A DNA stretch of 64,000 nucleotides, taken from assembly GCF_037203705.1 (NCBI RefSeq), contig NZ_JBBCAT010000006.1:62001-126000 (forward strand), in the 5' to 3' direction. The position numbers were made by a program, and so were the translations under genes. Below are positions 53,817 to 62,851 of this stretch, in pieces (positions within the stretch are counted from its first letter, which is position 1; the number at the start of each line of letters is the position of its first letter). The notes beneath the pieces were generated by a model. That model was given only the letters and a program-made list of their open reading frames with translations, did not search any database and was not told the origin of the DNA. The DNA is from Prosthecomicrobium sp. N25 (GTDB lineage: Bacteria > Pseudomonadota > Alphaproteobacteria > Rhizobiales > Ancalomicrobiaceae).

Positions 53817-55097
53817 TCAGAGGCGGTCGCGCAGCGCGTACCAGCTCATGGCGAGCACGAGCGAGGGGTAGCGAAGATGCCGCCCGCCGGGGAAAAGCCG
53901 CGCCGGCAGGCCCGCGAAGACGTCGAACCGTCCGGTGTCCCCGGCGATCGCCTCGGCCAATAGTTTGCCGGCAAAGGTGGCCAGTCCGACCCCCTGCCCC
54001 GAGTAGCCGCCCGACGTGTAGAGCCCCGGCCGCAACCTCCTCATGAAGGGCAGGCGCGAGCGCGTGACAGCGAGCGTGCCGCCCCAGCCGTAGTCGATCC
54101 GGGCGTCGGCGAGGCCCGGATAGATGGCCAGCATGTGTCGGCGCACGAAGCCCTTGATGTCCGCGGGAAACTGCCGCGAGTATGTCTCCCCGCCGCCGAA
54201 CACCAGGCGCCCGACGCGCGTGAGCCGCCAGTAGTGCACCACGAAGCGGCTGTCCGACACTGCCTCCCGCCCCGGGATCAGCCGGTCCGCCCGCGCGCCC
54301 AGGGGCTCGGTCGCCAGGATGTAGTTGTGGATCGGCATGACGTGCGCCTCGGTTTCCCGGTCGAGACCCTCGAGGTATCCGTTGCCGGCGAGCACCACCG
54401 CGTCGGCCGTCACCGTGCCCTGCGGCGTGACCACCTTCGGCACCGGGCCGTCGACGAGGCGCGTCGCGCGCGTCCCCTCGTGCAGCACCGCCCCGGCGCG
54501 CTCGGCCGCCGCCGCGATCCCGAGCGCCAGGTTGAGCGGATGCAGGTGCCCCGCCGAGGCGTCCCGCCAGGCGCCGTGATAGACGTCGGTGCCGATCGCC
54601 GCCGCCGCCGCGGTCCGGTCGAGAAGCGTGATCCCTGCGTAGCCGTAGTCCCGTTCGAGCGTTTCGACCTCTCGCCGCACGACGTCGAGGTAGCGCCGCT
54701 TGTGGATGGCGTGGATCAGCCCGTCCTGCCACTCGCAGTCGATCGCGTGGCGGGCGATCAGGTCCTTGACGGTCCGCTTCGCCTCCTCGCCGAGGTCGAA
54801 AAGCGCGCGCGCCCGGGCCCGCCCGAACCAGGCCTCGAGGGTGGAGACGTCCTGCCGCTGGCCGGAATGGAGCTGGCCGCCGTTCCGTCCCGACGCGCCC
54901 CAGCCGAGCCGGTTGGCCTCCAGGACGACGACTTTCCGGCCTGCCTCGGCCAGATGCAGCGCCGCCGACAGTCCCGTGTATCCGCCGCCGACGATGCAGA
55001 CGTCCGCCCGCACGTCGCCGGCGAGCGGCGCGCGCGGATGATCGCCGACCGCGGTCGCGGCGTAGAGGGACGGCGCATGGGGGAGCGGCAGGCCCAT
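53817..55097 (-). CDS. puuB: Gamma-glutamylputrescine oxidase-like FAD oxidoreductase
   Basis: A 426-aa DAO-family flavoprotein. The FAD-binding motif is CIVGGGYTGLSAALHLA (about residues 34-50), with the PuuB-type GASGRNGGQLHSGQRQ following it and the C-terminal FAD segment GLYTSGGYSGQGVGLATFAG. PuuB oxidises gamma-glutamylputrescine to the aldehyde with H2O2 release. It is the last gene of a leftward set (ligase, aminotransferase, oxidase) opposite the polyamine transporter. It follows the aminotransferase by 16 nt. Confidence 0.85.
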   Translation of the reverse strand: MGLPLPHAPSLYAATAVGDHPRAPLAGDVRADVCIVGGGYTGLSAALHLAEAGRKVVVLEANRLGWGASGRNGGQLHSGQRQDVSTLEAWFGRARARALFDLGEEAKRTVKDLIARHAIDCEWQDGLIHAIHKRRYLDVVRREVETLERDYGYAGITLLDRTAAAAAIGTDVYHGAWRDASAGHLHPLNLALGIAAAAERAGAVLHEGTRATRLVDGPVPKVVTPQGTVTADAVVLAGNGYLEGLDRETEAHVMPIHNYILATEPLGARADRLIPGREAVSDSRFVVHYWRLTRVGRLVFGGGETYSRQFPADIKGFVRRHMLAIYPGLADARIDYGWGGTLAVTRSRLPFMRRLRPGLYTSGGYSGQGVGLATFAGKLLAEAIAGDTGRFDVFAGLPARLFPGGRHLRYPSLVLAMSWYALRDRL

Positions 55098-55113
55098 GGC
55101 GGGGTGGACGGCC

Positions 55114-56508
55114 TCAGGCCGCCACCTTGCCCTGGGCCTTCAGGGCTTCCCAGGTCACGTCCAGCGTGAGCCGCGCGAGCCGGACCAGCTCGTCCACCTC
55201 CGCATGCGAGATGACCAGCGGCGGCGCGATGATCAGGCTGTCGCGCACCGCCCGCATGACCAGGCCGTTGCGGAACGAGATGTCGCGCGCCAGCGTGCCG
55301 ACCTCGCCGACCGGCGCGAAGCGCAGCGCCCGCGAGGGCTTGGCCGGGACGAGTTCCAGGGCCCCGATCAAGCCGACCATGCGCGCCTCGCCGACCAGCG
55401 GATGATCGCCCAGCGCCGTCCATCGCGCCTGCATGTAGGGACCGATGTCGGTCGCGACCCGCTCGACGAGCTTCTCCTCCTCCATGATGCGGAGGGTCTC
55501 CAAGGCCGCCGCAGCCGCGGTCGGATGGCCCGAGTAGGTATAGCCGTGGAAGAACTCCTCGCCGATCCCGACCACCACGTCGGCGACCCTGTCGGACACC
55601 ATCACCCCGCCCATCGGGATGGTGCCGGAGGTCAGGCCCTTGGCGATCGGCATCAGGTCCGGTTCGAGACCGTAGAAGTCGGAGCCGAACCACCGGCCCG
55701 TGCGGCCGAATCCGGTGATCACCTCGTCGGCGACCAGCAGGATGTCGTGCCGCGCGCAGATGCGCTTGATCTCCGGCCAGTAGGTCTCCGGCGGGATGAT
55801 GACCCCGCCGGCGCCCTGGATCGGCTCGGCGATGAAGGCCGCCACGTTGTCGATCCCGAGTGTATGAATCATACGTTCCAGCTCGCGCGCGGCAACGACC
55901 CCGAACTCGTCCGGCGACAGGTCACCGCCCTCGCCGAACCAGTAGGGCTGCTGGATATGCACGATCCCCGGGATGGGCAGGCCGCCCTGCCCGTGCATCG
56001 GCGCCATGCCGCCGAGCGACGCGCCCGCGACCGTGGACCCGTGGTAGGCGTTCCGGCGGGAGATGACGATCTGCTTCGACGGCTTGCCCTTGAGCGCCCA
56101 GTAGTAGCGCACCATGCGCAGCACGGTGTCGTTCGCCTCCGACCCCGAGCCGCAGAAGAAGACCCTGTTGACGTGCTCCGGCGCGAGGGCGGCGAGCTTC
56201 TCGGCGAGCCGGATCGCCGGCGCGTTGGTGGTCTTGAAGAAGGAGTTGTAGTAGGCGAGCTCGGTCATCTGGGCATGCACCGCGTCGGCGATCTCGCGCC
56301 GCCCGTGGCCGACGTTGGTGCACCAGAGCCCCGCCATGCCGTCCAGCATGCGATTGCCCTCGCTGTCCCACAGCCAGACCCCGTCCGCCTTGACGATGAT
56401 CCGGCTTCCCTCCCGCGCCAGCGCCTTGAAGTCCGTGAAGGGATGCAGGTAGTGGGCGGCGTCCGCGGCCCTGAGTTCGGCGGTCGGATAGACGTTGGAC
56501 TGCAGCAT
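55114..56508 (-). CDS. spuC: Putrescine/polyamine:pyruvate aminotransferase (class III)
   Basis: A 464-aa class III PLP aminotransferase. PLP-site motifs are present: CGSGSEANDT (phosphate), ADEVITGFGRTG (Asp) and PIAKGLTSGTIPMGG (Lys). The protein begins LQSNVYPTAELRAADAAHYLHPFTDF, characteristic of SpuC/polyamine and beta-alanine:pyruvate transaminases. The second ATG of an ATGATG pair (56508) is used because GGAGGG is 5 nt away. It would transaminate putrescine or spermidine-derived amines. The operon also holds the gamma-glutamyl route, so two parallel routes seem possible. Confidence 0.88.
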   Translation of the reverse strand: MLQSNVYPTAELRAADAAHYLHPFTDFKALAREGSRIIVKADGVWLWDSEGNRMLDGMAGLWCTNVGHGRREIADAVHAQMTELAYYNSFFKTTNAPAIRLAEKLAALAPEHVNRVFFCGSGSEANDTVLRMVRYYWALKGKPSKQIVISRRNAYHGSTVAGASLGGMAPMHGQGGLPIPGIVHIQQPYWFGEGGDLSPDEFGVVAARELERMIHTLGIDNVAAFIAEPIQGAGGVIIPPETYWPEIKRICARHDILLVADEVITGFGRTGRWFGSDFYGLEPDLMPIAKGLTSGTIPMGGVMVSDRVADVVVGIGEEFFHGYTYSGHPTAAAAALETLRIMEEEKLVERVATDIGPYMQARWTALGDHPLVGEARMVGLIGALELVPAKPSRALRFAPVGEVGTLARDISFRNGLVMRAVRDSLIIAPPLVISHAEVDELVRLARLTLDVTWEALKAQGKVAA

Positions 56509-56602
56509 CATGGCCCTCCAGGCCTGGAGCGGTCGGGGACGGGGAAGGATGGAACCGGTGCGGCGGGACCGGGCCGCACTCACTCTCGCGCGCGGTGCGG
56601 CA

Positions 56603-58000
56603 TCACACGTTCAGGAGCAGGTACTCCCGCTCCCAGGGGCTGATCACGCGCATGAAGGTCTCGAATTCGGCCTGCTTGATCGCCCGGTAGGTCGCCACGA
56701 AGGCCTTGCCGAAGATGTCCGTCAGTTCTTCGCACTCCTCGAACAGCGCGACCGCCTCGAGGAGGCCGCGCGGCAGGCCGAAGGCGAGCGTGTAGGCCGA
56801 GCCCTCGACCGGCTCCTCCGGCGTCAGCCCCTCGGTCAGCCCGATGTAGCCGCAGGCGAGCGAGGCCGCGATGGCGAGGTAGGGGTTGGCGTCCGAGGAC
56901 GGGACCCGGTTCTCGACGCGCCGCGCCGCCGGCGAGGAGTTGGGCACGCGGAGCCCGACCGTGCGGTTGTCGTAGCCCCAGTGAACGTTGATCGGCGCCA
57001 CCGACTTGCGCATCAGGCGCCGGTAGGAGTTCACGTAGGGCGCGAGCATGCACATGACATGCGGCAGGTAGCGCTGCTGGCCGGCGATGAAGGCGAAGAA
57101 GTCCCGCGTCGGCCCGCCCTCCGGCCCGGAGAAGATGTTGTCCCCCGTCTCGGCGTCGACGACCGACTGGTGGATGTGCATGGCCGAGCCGGGCTCGTTG
57201 GCGATGGGCTTCGCCATGAAGGTCGCATACATGTTGTGGCGCAGCGCCGCCTCGCGGATCGTGCGCTTGAACAGGAACACCTGGTCGGCCAGCGCGAGCG
57301 GGTCGCCGTGCAGGAGGTTGATCTCCATCTGGGCGGCCCCCTCCTCGTGGATCAGGGTGTCGATCTCGAGCCCCTGCGCCTCCGAGAAGTCGTAGATGTC
57401 GTCGAACAGCGCGTCGAACTCGTTGACCGCCGCGATCGAATAGGACTGCCGCCCTGTTTCCGCCCGCCCCGACCGTCCGACCGGCGGCTTCAGGGGATAG
57501 TCCGGGTCCTGGTTGCGCTCGACGAGGTAGAATTCGATCTCCGGCGCGACGATCGGCTTCCAGCCCTTGTGCTCGTAGAGCTCGACGATGCGCCGGAGGA
57601 GCTGGCGCGGCGCGATCTCCACCGGCCGCCCGTCCCGATGATAGGCGTCGTGGATGATCTGCGCGGTCGGATCCGACGCCCAGGGCACCACCGCCAGGGT
57701 GGAATAGTCCGGCGCCAGCAGGATGTCCCCGTCCGCCGGGTCGAACTTGAACACCTCGTCCTCGTCCGGATATTCGCCCGTGATGGTCTGCAGGAAGATC
57801 GAGCCCGGGATCGACATGGTCGGCCCGTCGACGAACTTCTGCACCGGCATCATCTTGCCGCGCGCCACGCCAGACATGTCTGGCACCACGCATTCGATGT
57901 CGTCGAGCCCGCGCGCGTCCAGCCACGACGACGCCGCCTCCGGCGAGGCGACGCCCCGCACGGATTCGCTGGACTTGGGCTGCTTCTTCTTCTTCGACAT
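56603..58000 (-). CDS. puuA: Glutamine-synthetase-like gamma-glutamylpolyamine synthetase (PuuA type)
   Basis: A 465-aa glutamine-synthetase-fold ligase. It has the catalytic-site signatures VAPEIEFYLVERNQDP, EGAAQMEINLLHGDP and AMHIHQSV and the Arg-rich NRTVGLRVP. The N-terminus (KKKKQPKSSESVRG) is short and basic. It joins glutamate to putrescine with ATP, the first step of the Puu pathway. It is the first gene of the leftward operon, with the palindrome GAnnnTGTGATCACATTTTC at 58018-58037 just upstream. Confidence 0.9.
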   Translation of the reverse strand: MSKKKKQPKSSESVRGVASPEAASSWLDARGLDDIECVVPDMSGVARGKMMPVQKFVDGPTMSIPGSIFLQTITGEYPDEDEVFKFDPADGDILLAPDYSTLAVVPWASDPTAQIIHDAYHRDGRPVEIAPRQLLRRIVELYEHKGWKPIVAPEIEFYLVERNQDPDYPLKPPVGRSGRAETGRQSYSIAAVNEFDALFDDIYDFSEAQGLEIDTLIHEEGAAQMEINLLHGDPLALADQVFLFKRTIREAALRHNMYATFMAKPIANEPGSAMHIHQSVVDAETGDNIFSGPEGGPTRDFFAFIAGQQRYLPHVMCMLAPYVNSYRRLMRKSVAPINVHWGYDNRTVGLRVPNSSPAARRVENRVPSSDANPYLAIAASLACGYIGLTEGLTPEEPVEGSAYTLAFGLPRGLLEAVALFEECEELTDIFGKAFVATYRAIKQAEFETFMRVISPWEREYLLLNV

Positions 58001-58017
58001 GACGATCGGCTTCCGGA

Positions 58018-58037
58018 GATTTTGTGATCACATTTTC
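58018..58037. promoter_or_regulatory. GntR-type operator ahead of the leftward Puu operon
   Basis: A 20-bp dyad centred on GTGATCAC (TGTGATCACA is perfect; 7 of 10 outer positions match). The same motif recurs at 58890-58909. It lies 18 nt upstream of the puuA-type start, in promoter range. The likely binder is the GntR protein encoded between the two copies. Confidence 0.7.
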
Positions 58038-58099
58038 GCAGCCGACAGCTTGGGCGTCAAGGGCGTCCCCGGGCGGGGACCGCCGCGCCCGGCCCCGCC

Positions 58100-58840
58100 T
58101 CAGGGGTCCAGGCCCGACGCGCCGATCTCGTTCATGCCGTCGAGGATGTCCGCCCGGATCGCCGCGCGCAGCCCCGCCTCGTCGCCCCCCCGGATCGCCG
58201 CGATGGCGCGCTCGTGCTGGTCGATCAGGATGGCCGTGCCGTAGCGCCCGTAGACGCGCCGCATGAAGGGCCCGAAGCGCAGCCAGAGGCTCTCGATCAT
58301 CGGCACCAAAACGGTGGACGGTGCGGCGCGGTAGATCTCGAAATGAAACCGGTGGTTGGCCGCCATGTAGCCTTCGACGTCGCCCGACTGCAGCGCCTGC
58401 TCGATCTGGTCGTCAGCCTCGACGATGCGCTTCAGGCGCGCGGCGTCGATGTGCGGCAGCGCCCTCGCGGCGGCTTCCGGCTCCAGGAGCGAGCGGGCGC
58501 GCACCAGCTCGTCGAAACGCTCCGCCGTCATGTCCGGCACCGAGACGCGGCGGTTTGCCTGCACGACCAGCCCGCCCTCCGCGGAGATCCGGCGGATCGC
58601 CTCGCGGACCGGCATGGGCGAGACCCCGAGATTGGCGGCGAGGCCGCGTAGCGTCACGGCCCGGCCCGGCACGATCCGCCCCGTCACCAGCGCCTCGCGC
58701 AGCGCGCCGTAGACCTGGTCGTGGATCGGCGCGGCGGCCGAGGGCTCGGCGCCGGACGGTCCGGGCCCCTTCGGCTTCTCGGGCGGGCGGCTCCGCCCCG
58801 ACCCGGGTCCGACCGCGGTCTTGTCCAATGTCAGCGGCAT
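58100..58840 (-). CDS. GntR-family (FCD-type) regulator
   Basis: A 246-aa protein with an N-terminal Pro-rich arm (about residues 10-38). The GntR winged helix follows (QVYGALREALVTGRIVPGRAVTLRGLAANLGVSPMPVREAIRRI), then an FCD ligand-binding domain with HRFHFEIYRAA. These regulators bind small acids or amines. It lies between the two polyamine gene sets, next to both copies of the palindrome. It probably represses polyamine catabolism until the inducer is present. Confidence 0.9.
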   Translation of the reverse strand: MPLTLDKTAVGPGSGRSRPPEKPKGPGPSGAEPSAAAPIHDQVYGALREALVTGRIVPGRAVTLRGLAANLGVSPMPVREAIRRISAEGGLVVQANRRVSVPDMTAERFDELVRARSLLEPEAAARALPHIDAARLKRIVEADDQIEQALQSGDVEGYMAANHRFHFEIYRAAPSTVLVPMIESLWLRFGPFMRRVYGRYGTAILIDQHERAIAAIRGGDEAGLRAAIRADILDGMNEIGASGLDP

Positions 58841-58889
58841 CCTGGCCGATCTCTCCCCGGCTGTGTCCCTGCGTCGTTGACAGCGCTCG

Positions 58890-58909
58890 GACAATGTGAT
58901 CACGTTTTC
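58890..58909. promoter_or_regulatory. GntR-type operator between the regulator and the rightward operon
   Basis: A dyad with GTGATCAC at its centre and GAnAA/GTTTTC outer arms, 8 of 10 positions symmetrical. The core matches the copy at 58018-58037. It lies in the divergent region between the GntR gene and the second glutamine-synthetase-like gene. Confidence 0.7.
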
Positions 58910-58994
58910 GCCCGGATGCAATGCCGCTCGGGCCTGCCGCACCGGATCCTCGCCGATCCGATCCGCCAAGCCCTGCGCCGACAACGGAGCCGTC

Positions 58995-60398
58995 ATGGGG
59001 CATATGGACGTGGGCGCCGCCGCGGGCGGGACCGTCGCGGGCGAGCCGCTCGCCGGGCCCGGCGAGGCGGAGCGCTTCCTGGCGGCCCATCCGGACCTGG
59101 AGGCGATCGAGTTCCTGATCACGGACTCGAACGGCGTCCTGCGCGGCAAGTGGGCGCCCGCCACGGCGCTCAAGAAGGCCTTCAAGGACGGCGTGAACTT
59201 CCCCTTCTCGCTCTACGGCCTGGACGTCTGGGGCCGCGAGGTGATGGAGACCGGCCTGCATGTGACGACCGGCGACCGCGACGGCTACTGCCGCGCCGTG
59301 CCCGGCACGCTGCGGCCCGTCCCCTGGGCGGACCGGCCCACCGCCCAGGCCATCCTCACCATGCACACCGAGCACGGCGAGGCCTACATCGGCGACCCGC
59401 GCAACGCGCTCGCCCGCGTGGTCGGCCGCCTCGCCGCCGCCGGCTACACGGCCTGCTGCGCCATCGAGCTGGAATTCTACCTGCTCGACCCGAAGGCGCC
59501 GCCCATGACCAACGGCATGCCCGCGCCGGTCTACCGCGCCACGGCCGGCCCGGTGCCGCAGAACATGTACGCGATGTCGGACCTCTCCGAGTTCTCCGGC
59601 CTCTTCTCCGAGATCTGGAGCCACGGCCGGGCCCAGGGTCTGCCGCTCGACACCATGGTGTCGGAGGCCGCACCCGGCCAGTTCGAGATCAACCTCAAGC
59701 ATCGCCCGGATGCCCTGGCGGCCGCCGACGACGCGGTCATGCTGAAGCGCCTCGTCTGCGAGGTCGCGCGCCGGCACGGGCTCAAGGCCACCTTCATGGC
59801 CAAGCCCTTCATGGAGGTCGCCGGCAACGGGCTGCACGTGCATGTTAGCCTGCTCGACCGCCACGGCCACAACGTCTTCGCAGACCCGGTCACGGGCGAG
59901 AAGCGCCTCGGCCACTGCGTCGCCGGGCTCCTCGACACCATGCAGGCCGCGACCCTGCTCTTCGTCCCGACCTGGAACGGCTACCGCCGCCTGCAGCCGG
60001 GCTCCTACGCCCCGACCACCGCCTCCTGGGGCTACAACAACCGGTCCGTGGGCGTGCGCATCCCGGCCGGGCCCGACGAGGCCCGCCGGCTGGAGCACCG
60101 CATCGCCGGCGCGGACGCCAACCCGTACCTGGTCCTGGCCGGGGTCCTCGCCGGCGTGCTCGACGGCCTGGAGCGCGAGCTGACCCCGCCGCCCCCGGTC
60201 GTCACCAACGCCTACGAGGAACCGGTCCCGCCGCTCCCCGACGCCATGGACGACGCCATCACGCTGTTCGAGCGCTCGGACTTCATCCGCCGGACCTTCG
60301 GTCTCGAATACAGAAGCCTCCTGGCGCACCTGAAGCGCGCCGAGGTGAAGGCCTTCGAGAGCGAGATCACCCCGCTGGAGCGCCTGACCTACCTCTGA
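58995..60398 (+). CDS. Glutamine-synthetase-like gamma-glutamylpolyamine synthetase, second copy
   Basis: A 467-aa glutamine-synthetase-fold ligase. The ATG at 58995 follows GGAG. It carries the same signatures as the leftward homologue (AIELEFYLLDPKAPP, EAAPGQFEINLKHRP, GLHVHVSLLD, NRSVGVRIPAGPDE), but identity between the two is only moderate, so they may prefer different amines. It heads the rightward operon, 106 nt before potF, coupling ligation with uptake. Confidence 0.88.
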   Translation: MGHMDVGAAAGGTVAGEPLAGPGEAERFLAAHPDLEAIEFLITDSNGVLRGKWAPATALKKAFKDGVNFPFSLYGLDVWGREVMETGLHVTTGDRDGYCRAVPGTLRPVPWADRPTAQAILTMHTEHGEAYIGDPRNALARVVGRLAAAGYTACCAIELEFYLLDPKAPPMTNGMPAPVYRATAGPVPQNMYAMSDLSEFSGLFSEIWSHGRAQGLPLDTMVSEAAPGQFEINLKHRPDALAAADDAVMLKRLVCEVARRHGLKATFMAKPFMEVAGNGLHVHVSLLDRHGHNVFADPVTGEKRLGHCVAGLLDTMQAATLLFVPTWNGYRRLQPGSYAPTTASWGYNNRSVGVRIPAGPDEARRLEHRIAGADANPYLVLAGVLAGVLDGLERELTPPPPVVTNAYEEPVPPLPDAMDDAITLFERSDFIRRTFGLEYRSLLAHLKRAEVKAFESEITPLERLTYL

Positions 60399-60504
60399 GG
60401 CCGCGGGGGTGCCGAACCGGGGCCTGCACCGTTGTGGGCCGGCGTGAACTTGATACTTTGGCCGAGCGGTCCGTCAGGGATCCGACCGTGGGAGTGCGAA
60501 GACG

Positions 60505-61629
60505 ATGAAACAATCTGCGATGGCACTGTCTCTTCTCGGGCTCGCCGGGGCCCTCGGCCTGCTGGCGCCCGCCGCCTCGCAAGCCCAGCAGAGGCAGGTC
60601 AACATCTACAACTGGTCCGACTACATCGACGAGTCGATCCTGGAGGACTTCACGAAGGAAACCGGCATCAAGGTCAAGTACGACACGTTCGATTCGAACG
60701 ACCTGCTCGAGACGAAGCTGCTCGCCGGCAAGTCCGGCTACGACATCGTCGTGCCCACCGCGACCTTCCTGTCCCGCCAGATCAAGGTAGGGCTGTTCCA
60801 GCCGCTCGACAAGTCGAAGCTCCCGAACCTCGTCAACACCTGGCCGGACATCATGAACCGCCTGGCCAAGTACGACGCCGGCAACGAGCACGCCATCAAC
60901 TACATGTGGGGCACCACCGGAATCGGCTACAACGTCAAGAAGATCAAGGAGCGCATGCCCGATGCGCCCGTCGACAGCCTCGCCATGATCTTCGATCCCG
61001 CCATCGTGTCGAAATTCAAGGACTGCGGCGTCATGATGCTTGACGCCAGCGATGAGATGATCCCGGCCGCGATGAAGTATCTCGGCATAGACCCGGACTC
61101 CAAGAACCCGGAGGATTTCAAGAAGGCCGCCGAGCACTTCAAGAAGATCCGGCCGAACATCCGCAAGTTCCACTCCTCGGAATACATCAATGCGCTGGCC
61201 AACGGCGACATCTGCCTCGTTCTGGGCTGGTCCGGCGACATCAAGCAGGCCTCGACCCGCGCCGAGGAGCGCAACAAGAAGCTGAAGGACCTGAGCAAGG
61301 CCGTCGAGATCGCCTACGCGATCCCGAAGGAGGGCGCCTACATGTGGTTCGACAACATGGCGATCCCGAAGGACGCCAAGAACGTCGAGGAGGCCCACAT
61401 CTTCCTGAACTACATGCTCCGGCCCGAGGTCGCCGCCAAGGCGACGAACTTCGTCCAGTATCCGAACGGCAACCTGGCCTCGCAGAAGTTCGTCAACAAG
61501 GAGATCCTCGAGGACCCGAGCATCTATCCGACGCCCGACGTCCTCGCCAAGCTCTATACCCTCACCGCCAACGACACGAAGACGCAGCGCGAATTGACGA
61601 ACACGTGGCGCGACATGAAGCGCAAGTAA
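60505..61629 (+). CDS. potF: Polyamine (putrescine/spermidine) periplasmic binding protein
   Basis: A 374-aa PotF/PotD-type protein with a signal peptide (QSAMALSLLGLAGALGLLAPAASQA). The mature start QVNIYNWSDYIDESILEDF is the family hallmark. Binding-site elements include WGTTGIGYN, CLVLGWSGDIKQA and MWFDNMAIPKDAKN. It captures polyamines for the PotGHI importer encoded after it. A hairpin at 61638-61659 lies between potF and potG, allowing more PotF than membrane components. Confidence 0.93.
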   Translation: MKQSAMALSLLGLAGALGLLAPAASQAQQRQVNIYNWSDYIDESILEDFTKETGIKVKYDTFDSNDLLETKLLAGKSGYDIVVPTATFLSRQIKVGLFQPLDKSKLPNLVNTWPDIMNRLAKYDAGNEHAINYMWGTTGIGYNVKKIKERMPDAPVDSLAMIFDPAIVSKFKDCGVMMLDASDEMIPAAMKYLGIDPDSKNPEDFKKAAEHFKKIRPNIRKFHSSEYINALANGDICLVLGWSGDIKQASTRAEERNKKLKDLSKAVEIAYAIPKEGAYMWFDNMAIPKDAKNVEEAHIFLNYMLRPEVAAKATNFVQYPNGNLASQKFVNKEILEDPSIYPTPDVLAKLYTLTANDTKTQRELTNTWRDMKRK

Positions 61630-61637
61630 GACTTCCG

Positions 61638-61659
61638 AACCCGGCGCCCGCGCCGGGTT
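61638..61659 (+). terminator. Attenuator-type hairpin between potF and potG
   Basis: A perfect 9-bp stem AACCCGGCG/CGCCGGGTT with a CCCG loop, followed by CTTTCTTTC. It is probably a partial terminator, lowering expression of the transporter genes relative to the binding protein. Confidence 0.8.
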
Positions 61660-61694
61660 CTTTCTTTCGGCCCCTTCTTCCGCAGAGGCTCACC

Positions 61695-62843
61695 ATGGCG
61701 AAGACGCTCGGCCCGGTCAGGCGCAAGTTCGCGCCCTGGAACGACCCGGCCGCGAAGCCCCTGATCGAGTATCGGAACGTGGTCAAGCGCTTCGGCGACT
61801 TCACCGCGGTCGACGACGTCACGCTCGGCATCTACGAGCGCGAGTTCTTCGCGCTCCTCGGCCCCTCCGGCTGCGGCAAGACCACCCTGATGCGCATGCT
61901 CGGCGGCTTCGACATGCCGACCTCGGGCGACATCCTGCTCGGCGGCGAGAGCGTGGTCGGGATCCCGCCCTACAAGCTGCCCGTCAACATGATGTTCCAG
62001 TCCTACGCGCTGTTCCCGCACATGACGGTGGAGAAGAACATCGCCTTCGGGCTGGAGATGGACCGCTTGCCCAAGGGCGAGATCGAGGCGCGCGTCCAGG
62101 AGATGTTGAAGCTCGTCAAGCTCGAGCCTTTCGCCAAGCGCAAGCCCCACCAGCTCTCCGGCGGCCAGCGCCAGCGCGTGGCGCTCGCCCGCTCGATCGC
62201 CAAGAAGCCCAAGGTCCTGCTCCTCGACGAACCCCTCGGCGCGCTCGACAAGAAGCTGCGCGAGGAGACCCAGTTCGAGCTGACCGACCTGCAGATGAAG
62301 CTCGGAATGACCTTCCTGATCGTCACTCACGACCAGGAGGAGGCCATGACGGTTGCGGACCGTATCGCCGTCATGGACCACGGCAAGCTGATCCAGGTCG
62401 CCACGCCCTCGGAGATCTACGAGCAGCCCAACTCCCGCTACGTGGCCGACTTCATCGGCGACATCAACATCCTGGAGGGCACGGTCGCGGCCCGGGACGG
62501 CACGCTGGTGCGGCTCGCCGCCTCGGCCGTCCAGGCGCCCATAGAGGTGGAAGACGACGCTCCCATCGCGGCCGGCACCACCGCCTGGTTCGCGATCCGG
62601 CCGGAGAAGGTCCGCATCTCCCACGACCCGCCGCCCGCGACCTTGTCGAACGTCGCCGCCGGTACCGTCTGGGACATCGGCTACATCGGCGACACCTCGA
62701 TCTACCACGTGAAGCTCGACTCGGGCCCGACCGTCCGCGCCACCGTCGCCAATACCAGCCGCCTCATCGACCGCCCCATCACGTGGGACGATAAGGTCTG
62801 GCTGTCCTGGTCGCGCGACGCCGGCATTCTCCTGACGAAGTGA
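61695..62843 (+). CDS. potG: Polyamine ABC importer ATPase
   Basis: A 382-aa ATPase with Walker A GPSGCGKTT, Q-loop FQSYALFPH, signature LSGGQRQRVALARS, Walker B VLLLDEPLGALD and switch VTHDQEEA. A C-terminal TOBE domain (about residues 285-380) is present. The N-terminal FAPWNDPAAKPLIEYRNVVKRFGD is typical of PotG. Its stop overlaps a possible GTG of potH, and the ATG used for potH is 9 nt further on. Confidence 0.94.
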   Translation: MAKTLGPVRRKFAPWNDPAAKPLIEYRNVVKRFGDFTAVDDVTLGIYEREFFALLGPSGCGKTTLMRMLGGFDMPTSGDILLGGESVVGIPPYKLPVNMMFQSYALFPHMTVEKNIAFGLEMDRLPKGEIEARVQEMLKLVKLEPFAKRKPHQLSGGQRQRVALARSIAKKPKVLLLDEPLGALDKKLREETQFELTDLQMKLGMTFLIVTHDQEEAMTVADRIAVMDHGKLIQVATPSEIYEQPNSRYVADFIGDINILEGTVAARDGTLVRLAASAVQAPIEVEDDAPIAAGTTAWFAIRPEKVRISHDPPPATLSNVAAGTVWDIGYIGDTSIYHVKLDSGPTVRATVANTSRLIDRPITWDDKVWLSWSRDAGILLTK

Positions 62844-62851
62844 GGGTCGCC

